A DNA stretch of 64,000 bases, from assembly GCF_025994435.1 (NCBI RefSeq), contig NZ_BAQK01000079.1:5294-69293 (forward strand), read 5' to 3'. Each line of letters begins with the position of its first letter. Position 1 is the stretch's first letter. The notes under the pieces are model-generated. The model made no database searches, was not told where the DNA came from, and saw only the letters and a program-made list of their open reading frames with translations. Both the position numbers and the translations under genes were made by a program. The stretch is from Gluconacetobacter johannae. GTDB lineage: Bacteria; Pseudomonadota; Alphaproteobacteria; Acetobacterales; Acetobacteraceae. Positions 17,280 to 24,766 of the stretch are shown here, in pieces.

Positions 17280-17332
17280 CTTATACACACGATACACATT
17301 AATCGCAAGAAGAAAGTGTGTGCAGTGTGTAT
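17280..17332 (-). promoter_or_regulatory. hicAB promoter with overlapping inverted-repeat operator
   Basis: On the minus strand, TTGCGA (17303-17308), a 17-base spacer and TATAAG (17280-17285) form a good sigma-70 promoter. An inverted repeat, ATACACACGATACACATT at 17283-17300 and AGTGTGTGCAGTGTGTAT at 17315-17332, covers both elements and is the likely HicB binding site (autorepression). Confidence 0.75.
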
Positions 17333-17340
17333 TTGGAGAT

Positions 17341-17353
17341 CGGATCAATGGCC
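17341..17353 (+). repeat. 13-base direct repeat flanking hicAB, right copy
   Basis: Exact copy of CGGATCAATGGCC at 16660-16672. It lies just upstream of the hicAB promoter, 680 bases from the left copy. Confidence 0.7.
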
Positions 17354-17444
17354 TGACGGGCGCACCCGACAAGGCGTTGATAATATTCGGCGCGAAATAG
17401 TGCTCAGCGCGCCTGCATGGAGTGATCCCCTGGCAAACTCGCGC

Positions 17445-17530
17445 TTGCGCGTCGATCCCCTCGTGAAGTACACATATCCCATCCGGGCATAGGCATCGCC
17501 CGCTATCCGACGCCCCCCTCGGGGGGCGCG
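17445..17530 (+). promoter_or_regulatory. Candidate late promoter and hairpin leader 1
   Basis: TTGCGC (17445-17450), an 18-base spacer and TACACA (17469-17474) form a weak promoter. Then a leader GGGCATAGGCATCGCCCGCT (from 17485) and a CGCCCCCC/GGGGGGCG hairpin at 17511-17528 precede the ATG at 17549. The same layout and nearly the same leader occur before the tail-collar gene at 20167-20250. Confidence 0.5.
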
Positions 17531-17548
17531 CATGCGATTGCAGGTGCC

Positions 17549-17893
17549 ATGCCCGTTCAGCCCGTTTCCATCCTTCCCGCGCAGTTCGTCCCCGGCGTTA
17601 CGACGGCGCTCTATGCCTCGCCCGGCGGGGTGTTGACGCGCATCGACGCGCTGGGCGTCTGCAATGTCGCCACCGTTGCCGTGCAGATCACGATCTATCT
17701 GGTTCCGGCGGGGGGCGAGGCGGGGCCTGCGAACGCCACGACGTTCAACCAGACCCTTCTGCCGGGGCAGAGCTGGAACAGCCCGAACGAGATCGGCAAG
17801 GTGCTGGGGCCGGGCGATGCGATCGCGGCGGTGGCGACGGCGGGGGCCGCGCTGACGATTTCGGCGGGCGGGTTGCAGGTGACCCCCTCGTGA
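17549..17893 (+). CDS. Phage tail-region hypothetical protein
   Basis: 114 residues, beta-rich: MPVQPVSILPAQFVPGVTTA, VAVQITIYLVPAGGEAGPAN and LLPGQSWNSPNEIGKVLGPG. The pattern recalls small phage proteins that decorate tail or head. It is the first gene after the hicAB cassette and has its own candidate promoter and leader. It overlaps the GNAT gene by 4 bases (GTGA). Confidence 0.5.
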   Translation: MPVQPVSILPAQFVPGVTTALYASPGGVLTRIDALGVCNVATVAVQITIYLVPAGGEAGPANATTFNQTLLPGQSWNSPNEIGKVLGPGDAIAAVATAGAALTISAGGLQVTPS

Positions 17894-18363
17894 TCGTCTA
17901 TCGGGTCGAACCCTGGTCGGCGGCGCTGGCGGACATGCGGCCGTTGTGGGCGGCGCATTTCCACGAGGTCGCGGTGGATCAGGCGCGGGTTCCGCTGGAC
18001 ATGGACCTGCCCGCCTATGCGGCGCTGGAGGCGGCGGGCGCGCTGCATGTCGTGACCATGCGCGATGGCGGCAGGCTGGTGGGCTATCTGGTCGCGCTGG
18101 TCTGGCCGCATCTGCATCATTGCAGCACGCCGCATGCGTTTTTCGATCTGTATTACGTCCGCCCCGCCGACCGGCGGTGGACTGCCGGCCTGCGGCTGTT
18201 CCGCGAGGCCGAGCGCACGCTGGCGGCGCGCGGGGTGCGGCGGCTGGTGACCGGCACGAAGATCCATACCGCGCCATCGGGCCGGTCGCTGGATGTCGGC
18301 CGGATTTTCCAGCGACTGGGCTGGGTGGAAATGGAACGTCAATTCGGGAAGTGGATCGGCTGA
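17890..18363 (+). CDS. GNAT-family N-acetyltransferase (phage-borne)
   Basis: 157 residues with GTG start overlapping the preceding stop. The GNAT layout is visible: an N-terminal region, LHVVTMRDGGRLVGYLVALV strands, then FFDLYYVRPADRRWTAGLRL (an acetyl-CoA loop variant) and the late FQRLGWVEMERQFGKW strand pair. The acceptor is unknown; phage GNATs may modify host or virion proteins. It is coupled to the ejection-type protein downstream (TGATG). Confidence 0.65.
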   Translation: MIVYRVEPWSAALADMRPLWAAHFHEVAVDQARVPLDMDLPAYAALEAAGALHVVTMRDGGRLVGYLVALVWPHLHHCSTPHAFFDLYYVRPADRRWTAGLRLFREAERTLAARGVRRLVTGTKIHTAPSGRSLDVGRIFQRLGWVEMERQFGKWIG

Positions 18364-19079
18364 TGGTGACGGCAATCACGGGCGGGCTGGGCGCGCTGGG
18401 TTCGATCGCGGGCGGTATCATGGGGGCGGATGCGGCATCGGGTGCCGCCCGCCAGCGGGCGTCGGAATTCGATGCGGCGAACCAGTTCCAGCAGCAGGTC
18501 TATGACCAGACCCGGCAGACTTTGTCGCCCTATGTCTCGACGGGGACGAATGCGCTGTACAGCCTGGCCAGCCTGATGGGGCTGCCGGGCGGGACGTCCG
18601 GCCAGGGGGCGGGCGCGCTGGATGCGTACAACCAGTTCGTCCAGACGCCCTATTACCAGTTTCCGTTGCAGCAGGGCGAACAGGGGCTGGACCAGTCGGC
18701 CGCGGCGCGCGGGCTGGCGCTGTCGGGCGGCCAGATGAACGCCTTGCAGAAATACGCACAGAATTACGCGGGGACGCAGTTCGGCAATTACATGAACGCG
18801 CTGTCCGGCCTGGCGGGCATGGGCAGTTCGGCGGCCGGGACGATCGGCAGCCAGGGCAACCAGGCGGCCGGCGACGTGCTGAACGCCCTGTCGGGGGCGG
18901 GGAATGCGACGGCGCAGGGCACGCTGGGGGCGACCAGCGCGTTGCAGGGCGGGCTGGGCAACGCGCTGGCGCTGCTGGCCGGCGGAGGGTCGTCCGGGGT
19001 GCTCGGCTCGCTGCTGGGCGCGGCGGGCGGGGACAGCAGCTACCAGGATCCCTTCGCCGGGGCGGGCATTACGATGTAG
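18363..19079 (+). CDS. Probable DNA-ejection protein (P22 gp7-like)
   Basis: 238 residues, Ala/Gly/Gln/Ser-rich. A hydrophobic N-terminus (ITGGLGALGSIAGGIMGADA) precedes DQTRQTLSPYVSTGTNALYS, YYQFPLQQGEQGLDQSAAAR and MNALQKYAQNYAGTQFGNYM. These blocks occur in podovirus proteins injected with the DNA to form a channel through the envelope. No gp16 or gp20 partner is recognisable nearby. The ATG overlaps the GNAT stop. Confidence 0.65.
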   Translation: MVTAITGGLGALGSIAGGIMGADAASGAARQRASEFDAANQFQQQVYDQTRQTLSPYVSTGTNALYSLASLMGLPGGTSGQGAGALDAYNQFVQTPYYQFPLQQGEQGLDQSAAARGLALSGGQMNALQKYAQNYAGTQFGNYMNALSGLAGMGSSAAGTIGSQGNQAAGDVLNALSGAGNATAQGTLGATSALQGGLGNALALLAGGGSSGVLGSLLGAAGGDSSYQDPFAGAGITM

Positions 19080-19123
19080 GGGGGAGCGGGTATTTTCCCA
19101 AAACGGGGATTCGGAATAACAGG

Positions 19124-19238
19124 TCGGGCTTTGCCCGAACCCACCAGGGCCTGAGGCCCTGGACCCCGATCATGCACCAACGACTGGGTTTCCAAAGGGC
19201 TCGGCCCTTTGGCGGGTTTCAGGGCAGCGCCCTGAGGC
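19124..19238. repeat. Four-hairpin intergenic repeat, copy C
   Basis: All four stems present; the third is CCAAAGGGC-TCG-GCCCTTTGG and the fourth CAGGGC-AGC-GCCCTG. It lies between the convergent ejection-protein and yfdX genes, a suitable place for a two-way terminator. Confidence 0.85.
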
Positions 19239-19282
19239 AGGCCGCGAAAGAGCCATTCACAATAATGCCTTCGCCCTTCGGG

Positions 19283-19990
19283 TCAGGAGGCTTTCGGCCC
19301 CGTGGGGACGAACACCATGTCGTCGGCGATGAAGCGGGTGGCGTTCTGGGCGTCCTGCAGGGCCTGGTCGGCGCCGGTGGTGTCCGTGCCGCGCACCAGG
19401 TTGGAGGCCCGATAGACGTCGGCCGTCACGCTTTGCAGCGGTGCGACGAGCATGACGAAATCGACATCGACATCCGCGCCCTTCAGGGTCTGGGCGGCGG
19501 CGGCGGTTTCGCCTTTCTTCAGGTGCTGGCTGGCGGTTTTCGCGGCCAGGGCCTTTTCGGCGGGGGCGGTGGCCGGATCGGACGAGACCACATATTCGGC
19601 ATCGACCGGAATCCAGGTGACGGCCGGCGCGGTGGCGGCCGCGTCGGGGGCCTTGCCGTGCGTGCCCTGCGGCGCGTGGGCCGGCGGGGTCAGGGCGGCC
19701 TCGGCGCGGGTGAAGGCGTGGGTGTCGGCCTGTGCGTGGGCCAGCGCCGCGTTGGCGTCGTCGAGGAACGTGCCGGCCGCGCCCTTGTCGCCCTGCGCCA
19801 GGGCCTGGCGCGCCAGGTCGATATCGGCGAAGGCCCGCAGCCCGTCGCGCGACAATCTTCTGAAATCGTGGTCCACCGCGGTCTGGTCGGGCCGTGCGGT
19901 GTGGGTGGGAGGGGCGGCCGCCAGCGCGACGGCCGGGGTGGCGGCCAGGGCGGCGAGAAGGGCGAGGGACGGAACGGAACGCTGTTGCAT
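19283..19990 (-). CDS. YfdX-family periplasmic protein
   Basis: 235 residues, start at ATG 19990, with a signal peptide (RSVPSLALLAALAATPAVAL, then AAAPP). The mature part is Ala/Asp-rich and helical: LRAFADIDLARQALAQGDKG, VDVDFVMLVAPLQSVTADVY, and the family end DAQNATRFIADDMVFVPTGP. YfdX proteins are small periplasmic helical proteins tied to acid-stress regulons in enterobacteria; the molecular function is not settled. It runs opposite to the flanking tail genes, so it is probably cargo. Its codon use is like the host's. Confidence 0.75.
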   Translation of the reverse strand: MQQRSVPSLALLAALAATPAVALAAAPPTHTARPDQTAVDHDFRRLSRDGLRAFADIDLARQALAQGDKGAAGTFLDDANAALAHAQADTHAFTRAEAALTPPAHAPQGTHGKAPDAAATAPAVTWIPVDAEYVVSSDPATAPAEKALAAKTASQHLKKGETAAAAQTLKGADVDVDFVMLVAPLQSVTADVYRASNLVRGTDTTGADQALQDAQNATRFIADDMVFVPTGPKAS

Positions 19991-20166
19991 CAGGTGACCT
20001 CGGCTGTTGGCGCGGCCAGACTCCCCCCTTTCCGTCCGGGGGCAAAGGCCCCTGCGTGCAGGGCGGAGTCCCTCCTCCTGCATGACGGCCGGAGGGGGCG
20101 GGTGGGCGACGTGATGGGAAAAACCGTGATGTGCTGCATATATTTCCCATATTCGATAACGCACGG

Positions 20167-20250
20167 TTGCCCGTTTGCCCATTTTTCGGCTAGGATGCGG
20201 CATCGGGGCACAGGCACCGCCCGCTTATCCAGTCGCCCCCGCGTGGGGCG
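20167..20250 (+). promoter_or_regulatory. Candidate late promoter and hairpin leader 2
   Basis: TTGCCC (20167-20172), an 18-base spacer and TAGGAT (20191-20196), then GGGCACAGGCACCGCCCGCT and a CGCCCC/GGGGCG hairpin at 20234-20250. The distance from -10 to hairpin (37 bases) and on to the ATG (about 72 bases) matches leader 1 at 17445-17530, so the pair is probably a phage late control signal. Confidence 0.5.
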
Positions 20251-20267
20251 CGGTCGGGGTATGGTGC

Positions 20268-21158
20268 ATGTCTGGTTCAGCCGCTCGTTTCATCTGGCCC
20301 AACAGTTTCAGCGTGGATGCCTCCGGCGTGCCGCGTGTGGGTGCGCGGCTGTTTTTCTACCAGGCCGGTACGACGACGCCGCAGGCGACCTTTGCGGATC
20401 CGGGGCTGACCATCGCCAATACCAACCCGGTTGTCGCGGACGAGGCCGGCCAGTTCGGCGACATCTTCCTGCTGGACGATCCGGCCTATGCCGTGGTGCT
20501 GGACGATGCCGAGGGCAACCAGGTCTGGGCGATGGACCCGGTGGGCGTCGGCACCGGCGGGACGGGGACGCTGCCGGTCGGGGCGATCATGGATTTTGCC
20601 GGGGCGGCCGCGCCGCCCGGATGGTTGCTGTGCTACGGCCAGACTGTCGGCCGCACGACCTATGCCGCGCTGTTCGCCGCGATCGGGACGATTTTCGGGC
20701 CCGGTGACGGCGCGACGACGTTCGGGCTTCCCGACCTGCGCGGGCGGGCGACGTTCGGGGTCGACAACATGGGGGGTGCGGCGGCCAACCGGCTGACGAT
20801 GGCGGGTTCCGGCGTCAATGCGGTCGTTCCGGGCGCTGTGGGCGGCGACCAGAATGCGCCGGCGCACACCCATGTGCTGACCGATCCCGGCCATGACCAT
20901 GCGCTGAACGATCCGGGCCATACGCACGAGTACGGCTACCAGACCATGCGCGACAGCGGGACCGATACCGCGCATTACTACGCCTATTCCTATACGCAGG
21001 GTGGAACAAACTGGCAGACGTCGCAGAGCACGACAGGGATTGTCATTGATTCCGCGACAAGCGGGATAACGATTTCGGGCAGCGGGACGGGGGCCGCCGC
21101 CAATGTGCCGCCGGCCATCTGCCTGAACAGGATCATCTACACCGGGGTTGGCGGATGA
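20268..21158 (+). CDS. Tail collar fibre protein
   Basis: 296 residues. Start MSGSAARFIWPNSFSVDASG at ATG 20268; the ATG at 20261 is out of frame. Residues about 5-85 resemble the fibre attachment domain (RVGARLFFYQAGTTTPQATF). Then a phage tail-collar domain: GAIMDFAGAAAPPGWLLCYG, through FGLPDLRGRATFGVDNMGG. The tip has clustered HxH pairs (APAHTHVLTDPGHDHALND, then PGHTHEYGY), which bind metal in trimeric fibre tips such as T4 gp12. Likely receptor-binding. Confidence 0.75.
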   Translation: MSGSAARFIWPNSFSVDASGVPRVGARLFFYQAGTTTPQATFADPGLTIANTNPVVADEAGQFGDIFLLDDPAYAVVLDDAEGNQVWAMDPVGVGTGGTGTLPVGAIMDFAGAAAPPGWLLCYGQTVGRTTYAALFAAIGTIFGPGDGATTFGLPDLRGRATFGVDNMGGAAANRLTMAGSGVNAVVPGAVGGDQNAPAHTHVLTDPGHDHALNDPGHTHEYGYQTMRDSGTDTAHYYAYSYTQGGTNWQTSQSTTGIVIDSATSGITISGSGTGAAANVPPAICLNRIIYTGVGG

Positions 21159-21604
21159 GCGCGGCCCCGGCACGCCAGGACGAACACAGGCCCGAGCCGG
21201 TGGCGCTCGACCCCGTCGAGGCGTCGGAGGCGCTGCGCGACCATGGCCTGCGGATCGGCCGGCTGGAGGCCGGGCAACAGGGGCTGATGGTCAAGCTGGC
21301 CGAGATCTCGGCCGAGGGGCGCACGCGCGGCGAACATCAGGACCGGCGGGCCGACCGCGATTCCCAGCAGACGCAGCAGGCGATTGCCGGGTTGCGGAGC
21401 GAGATGCGCGCGACCCTTGCCGAGACGACGGCCCCGCTGAACGAGGCGCAACGGACGCTGATCCGCCAGAGCGAGCAGATTGCAGGCGGCATCAAGGTGA
21501 TTCGCAACATGGGCCTGGGCATCGGCGGCGTGGTGTCGGCGCTGCTGGGGTTCCAGCCGTTCGTGGACTGGATCGGCCATGTGCTGCGGCTGGGGGGGCG
21601 CTGA
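21155..21604 (+). CDS. Membrane-anchored coiled-coil protein of the lysis module
   Basis: 149 residues. Long charged helix (about residues 20-110) rich in Glu, Arg and Gln, then one C-terminal membrane span (GLGIGGVVSALLGFQPFVDW) and a short tail. This tail-anchored form fits a holin-like or phage membrane protein; no family proves it. ATG overlaps the collar stop, and the end overlaps the lysozyme-like gene. Confidence 0.5.
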   Translation: MSAAPARQDEHRPEPVALDPVEASEALRDHGLRIGRLEAGQQGLMVKLAEISAEGRTRGEHQDRRADRDSQQTQQAIAGLRSEMRATLAETTAPLNEAQRTLIRQSEQIAGGIKVIRNMGLGIGGVVSALLGFQPFVDWIGHVLRLGGR

Positions 21605-22083
21605 TGGCCGGCATCGACCCCGCGCAACTGAAATGGCGCGTCGTCGCCCCCACGCTGGCGGCGCTGGGGCTGGGTGGCGATGCGGCGGTCAATCTGCTGA
21701 CCGGCACGGCATTGGTCGAAAGCGGCGGGGTCTGGCTGGCGCAGCTTGGCGGCGGCCCGGCGCTGGGCTTGTGGCAGATGGAACCTGCGACCCACGACGA
21801 TATCTGGCGCACGTTCCTGCCCGACGACCGGTTCGCCGAGATTGAAACACGCGTGCGCCGGATGACCTGTTCCGACCTGCCGCGCGTGCAGCAGCTCGTC
21901 GGCAACCTGCGCTACGCCTGCGCCATGGCGCGGCTGAAATATTACCGCGCGCCCGATGCGCTGCCGGCCGCGAACGATGCCGCCAGCCTGAGCGCGATGC
22001 ACAAGCGTGTCTACAACACGCAGCTCGGCGCGGCGGACCCCACCACCAACATCGCGGCGTTCCGGCGCGCGATTGCAGCATAA
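21604..22083 (+). CDS. Probable phage endolysin (lysozyme-like fold)
   Basis: 159 residues. TGTALVESGGVWLAQLGGGP with Glu near residue 40, then ALGLWQMEPATHDDIWRTFL, is the pattern of a lysozyme-like transglycosylase core (catalytic Glu followed by GLWQ). RYACAMARLKYYRAPDALPA lies later. No signal peptide, so a holin would be needed for release. It lies between two membrane-protein genes, as in a lysis cassette. Confidence 0.65.
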   Translation: MAGIDPAQLKWRVVAPTLAALGLGGDAAVNLLTGTALVESGGVWLAQLGGGPALGLWQMEPATHDDIWRTFLPDDRFAEIETRVRRMTCSDLPRVQQLVGNLRYACAMARLKYYRAPDALPAANDAASLSAMHKRVYNTQLGAADPTTNIAAFRRAIAA

Positions 22084-22094
22084 GGAGGGCCAGC

Positions 22095-22841
22095 ATGGAC
22101 CCGATGACCGTTTTCCAGTCGTTTCTGACGATCGTGCCGGTGCAGTATCTGATCGACGTGGCGGCCGTGTGCGGCGTGTGCGCGGCGCTGATGCCGTGGC
22201 TGCCGGTGCCGGCCCGTGCGGCGTCGGCCTATGGGCGCGTCTATGCGTTGCTGAATATCGCGGCGCAGAATTTCCGCAACGTGGCGAACCTGGCGCGGCC
22301 CGGCAAGGGGGGATCGGGGGCGTCGGGGTCCGGCGCGGGGACGCCGCTGGCGGGCATGGCGCTGCTGGTGGGCCTGGGCCTGTCGATGTCCGCCTGCGCC
22401 ACCACCGGCGGCACGACCACGATCGACACCGCCGAACTGAACGCCGATGCCGGCGCGGTCGCGTTCGCGGCCGAGGCGATCGAGGCCATTCCGGGCCTGT
22501 CGTCGCATCTCGGCGCGGACCAGGTCGCGCAGGTCAATGCCGCGCTGGAGCGGATCAAGACGATTACGGCGCAGATCAACGCGGCGTCGGGCGGGGCGAT
22601 CGACATTGACACCGGCAAGGGCTGGGCGTCGTCGCTGGCGTCGGAATTCCAGACGATCCTGACCATCGCGACGCCCATCGTGTCGGCCTTCGCGCCGGGG
22701 GTGGGGGCCTATGTCCAGACGGCCGGGCAGATCATTCCGCTGCTGTTGCAGGCCGTGGGGCTGACGCCGGCGGCGATGTCGGCGGGGCCGGGCGCGCCCC
22801 CGGCGCCGGCGGTGCGGGCGGCGATTTATCGGGGGGTGTGA
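22095..22841 (+). CDS. Membrane protein with internal lipobox, possible holin/spanin
   Basis: 248 residues after a strong AAGGAGGG site. The first membrane span is about residues 7-36 (SFLTIVPVQYLIDVAAVCGV). After a Gly/Ser-rich linker, residues 88-101 read MALLVGLGLSMSAC, a second hydrophobic segment ending in a lipobox-like Cys. An in-frame ATG at 22356 could start a separate 161-residue lipoprotein. The last part has hydrophobic helices (FQTILTIATPIVSAFAPGVG). A holin fused to, or nested with, an outer-membrane spanin is one reading. Confidence 0.5.
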   Translation: MDPMTVFQSFLTIVPVQYLIDVAAVCGVCAALMPWLPVPARAASAYGRVYALLNIAAQNFRNVANLARPGKGGSGASGSGAGTPLAGMALLVGLGLSMSACATTGGTTTIDTAELNADAGAVAFAAEAIEAIPGLSSHLGADQVAQVNAALERIKTITAQINAASGGAIDIDTGKGWASSLASEFQTILTIATPIVSAFAPGVGAYVQTAGQIIPLLLQAVGLTPAAMSAGPGAPPAPAVRAAIYRGV

Positions 22842-22876
22842 AGGACGGGCGCCGTCGGGGTCGGGAGGGGAGCAGC

Positions 22877-23707
22877 ATGATCGCACGCAGACTGGGTTGC
22901 CGCCCCGCGCGGACCCGACCGGGGCAGCCGCGCCTGTCGGGCCTGGACATGATGGCGCGCCGCGCGCCCGACCGGTTGGTGCGGGCGGGCATCGACCCGG
23001 CGCCGCTGATGCTGGGCAATGACGTGCTGGGCGACTGCACGTCGGCCGGCATCGGCAACCATATCCGCGCGACGGCGGCGCTGGCGGGGTTTCAGGTGGC
23101 GGTGGGCACGGCGCAGGCCGAGGCGTTCTATGCGGCCTCGACCGGCTATGTGCCCGGCGACCCGGCGACCGACCGGGGCGGGGTCGAGGTGGACGTGCTG
23201 ACCCACGCCGCGCGTGATGGCTACCGGCTGGCCGGGCAGACGCTGTTTCCGGTTTGGGGCAGCGCCGATGCGGACGACCTGAACGGCATGCGGAACATCA
23301 TGGCCGGCATGGGGGCGGCATACCTGGGCGTGCGACTGGCGCGCGCCGACCAGCAGGACGGGGTGTGGGACACGACCACGCCGGGCGACCAGACGCCGGG
23401 GTCGTGGGGCGGGCATTGCCTGCTGGCCTGGGCCTATGACGGCGTGGCGGATGACTCGCTGGTCACGCTGCTGACCTGGGGCACGACGCAACGCTGCACC
23501 TGGCGCTGGCTGCGGTCGCGGCTGATGGAGGTGCACGGCCTGGCCTGGCGGCAGTTGATGCCCGCCGGCGGCGTGGCCCCGGACGGACGGGACTGGGACG
23601 CGCTGGTGGCGGCGAATGCGGATTATCTGGCGGGGGAGGGCGGAGTGCGCGCGGGTCGGCCCCTGCCGGAAGCCGGCAGGGGCCCTTGCATCCCGTTCGT
23701 TTCCTGA
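22877..23707 (+). CDS. Papain-like cysteine peptidase-type phage protein
   Basis: 276 residues. APLMLGNDVLGDCTSAGIGN places a candidate catalytic Cys, and SWGGHCLLAWAYDGVADDSL the candidate His with a following acidic residue, the C1/C39-like order. It could process host wall peptides or virion proteins; the substrate is unknown. Start chosen at ATG 22877 after GGGAGGGG; a GTG at 22838 overlaps the previous stop. The last 15 or so residues (GPCIPFVS end) are encoded by hairpin repeat copy H, so the native C-terminus has been replaced or extended. Confidence 0.55.
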   Translation: MIARRLGCRPARTRPGQPRLSGLDMMARRAPDRLVRAGIDPAPLMLGNDVLGDCTSAGIGNHIRATAALAGFQVAVGTAQAEAFYAASTGYVPGDPATDRGGVEVDVLTHAARDGYRLAGQTLFPVWGSADADDLNGMRNIMAGMGAAYLGVRLARADQQDGVWDTTTPGDQTPGSWGGHCLLAWAYDGVADDSLVTLLTWGTTQRCTWRWLRSRLMEVHGLAWRQLMPAGGVAPDGRDWDALVAANADYLAGEGGVRAGRPLPEAGRGPCIPFVS

Positions 23708-23742
23708 CGTCCTGGGCGTCCGAAGGGCGATGGCCTTTGGCG
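23656..23742. repeat. Hairpin repeat, variant copy H
   Basis: Shares CCCTTGCATCCCRTTCGTTTC and TGACGTCCTGGG with copy F at 47337. Stem two is CCCTGCCGG/CCGGCAGGG. It overlaps the 3' end of the peptidase-like gene and gives it its stop codon. Confidence 0.7.
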
Positions 23743-23873
23743 ACGCACGGCCGGGAAGGCCGACCAAGCCCAAAGAGGGGAGGCCGGCGGGTTTTCGCCG
23801 CCCACGCTGCCCCGATCCTTGGGCCCGACCCCGCGGATTCCCGGCCCGGCGCCGTCACGCCTGGTCCCGGATG

Positions 23874-24620
23874 TCAGCGCAGGCCGCCGGAGGCGATCAG
23901 CGTTTCGCCGGTCAGCCAGCGGGCGTCATCGGAAGCCAGGAAAACCGCCAGCGGCGCGATGTCCTGCACCTGACCGGTGCGGCCCAGCGGCGTCTGCGCC
24001 ACGATGGCCTGTTCCATCTCCGAGCCGACGACGTGCGCGGTCTGGGTGCCTTCGGTTTCGATCAGGCCGGGATTGATGGCGTTCACCCGGATCTGCTTCG
24101 GTCCGAGTTCACGCGCCAGCGACCCGGTGATGGCGTCGATCGCGCCCTTCGTGCCGGTATAGACCGCCGAATTGGGCGGGGTGATGCGCGAGACGACCGA
24201 GCTGATATTGATGATGCTGCCACCCGCGCCCAGATGGCCGACTGCGGCCTGCGTCGTCAGCAGCGTGCCCAGCACGTTGACGTTGAACTGTCGGTGGAAA
24301 TGCTCCTCGGTGATTTCTTCGATCGAGGCGAATTCATAGACGCCGGAGTTGTTGACCAGAATATCCAGCCGGCCGAACTGATTGATCGCGGCATCGACCA
24401 GGGCCTGGGCATCGGCCTTGCGCGAGACGTCGCCCTGAACCGCCACGGCCTTGCCGCCTGCGTCTGTGATCGCGGCGACGACTGCATCGGCCCCCGATTT
24501 GCTGGAGGCGTAGTTGACGACGACTGCGGCCCCTTCCGCCGCCAGCGCCTTGGCTATGCCGGCGCCGATGCCCTTGGAGGCGCCGGTGACGACTGCGACT
24601 TTTCCGGAAAGCTTGCTCAT
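23874..24620 (-). CDS. Short-chain dehydrogenase/reductase (SDR)
   Basis: 248 residues, classical SDR length. The cofactor motif TGASKGIG sits at residues 13-20, NNSG near 90, the catalytic Ser in INISSV, and VYTGTKGA (Tyr-x-x-x-Lys). NPGLIETEG and the ASGGLR end are typical. It oxidises or reduces an unidentified carbonyl or alcohol with NAD(P)H. Divergent from a TetR regulator, with a palindrome between them, so it is probably the regulator's target. It resembles TetR-controlled SDRs of solvent or aldehyde response; the substrate cannot be told. Confidence 0.85.
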   Translation of the reverse strand: MSKLSGKVAVVTGASKGIGAGIAKALAAEGAAVVVNYASSKSGADAVVAAITDAGGKAVAVQGDVSRKADAQALVDAAINQFGRLDILVNNSGVYEFASIEEITEEHFHRQFNVNVLGTLLTTQAAVGHLGAGGSIINISSVVSRITPPNSAVYTGTKGAIDAITGSLARELGPKQIRVNAINPGLIETEGTQTAHVVGSEMEQAIVAQTPLGRTGQVQDIAPLAVFLASDDARWLTGETLIASGGLR

Positions 24621-24699
24621 TGGTAATGTCCCTGTCTGCTGGGGCTGGGAGCGAAGCGCGGCCCTGGCGCCCGGGTTGCGTAGATGGATGGCTTAAAAT

Positions 24700-24717
24700 T
24701 TGGAGTGGCCGCTCCAA
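24700..24717. promoter_or_regulatory. Palindromic operator between SDR and TetR genes
   Basis: TTGGAGTGGCCGCTCCAA is an 18-base palindrome with one mismatched pair, in the AT-rich gap between the divergent starts. This size and symmetry fit a TetR-family operator controlling both genes. Upstream GCTTAAAATT could be a -10 element for one of the promoters. Confidence 0.7.
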
Positions 24718-24766
24718 TATGCGACATATGAGGGGCGTGATTTCGCGTTCAAGGATTTATGGAGCG

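Larger units (their letters stand above)
1..23707 (+). mobile_element. Prophage late region, P22-like podovirus (left end outside window)
   Basis: The gene order is terminase, portal, GroES-like, scaffold, decoration, major capsid, gp4-like and gp10-like tail hub, tail fibres, ejection protein, then lysis genes. Nearly all genes are on the plus strand, many joined by ATGA or TGATG overlaps. No tape-measure, tail-tube or sheath gene is visible, and the portal and scaffold lengths match phage P22, so a short-tailed virion is inferred. Integrase, repressor and replication genes must lie to the left of the window. No attachment site or tRNA was found at the right edge, so 23707 is only the last phage-like gene. 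Host-type hairpin repeats sit between phage genes, suggesting long residence in this lineage. Confidence 0.85.

Noticed and set aside
16660..17353. 13-base repeats as a target duplication of an insertion sequence
   Set aside because: No transposase or terminal inverted repeats between them; 13 bases is also longer than most duplications.
23600..23900. Phage attachment site or tRNA at the right edge of the prophage
   Set aside because: No tRNA-like cloverleaf or repeat of the left edge could be seen; the left end is outside the window.
24334..24717. Minus-strand frame over the SDR start region as a second gene
   Set aside because: It is a shifted reading of the SDR gene plus its promoter and lacks its own signals.
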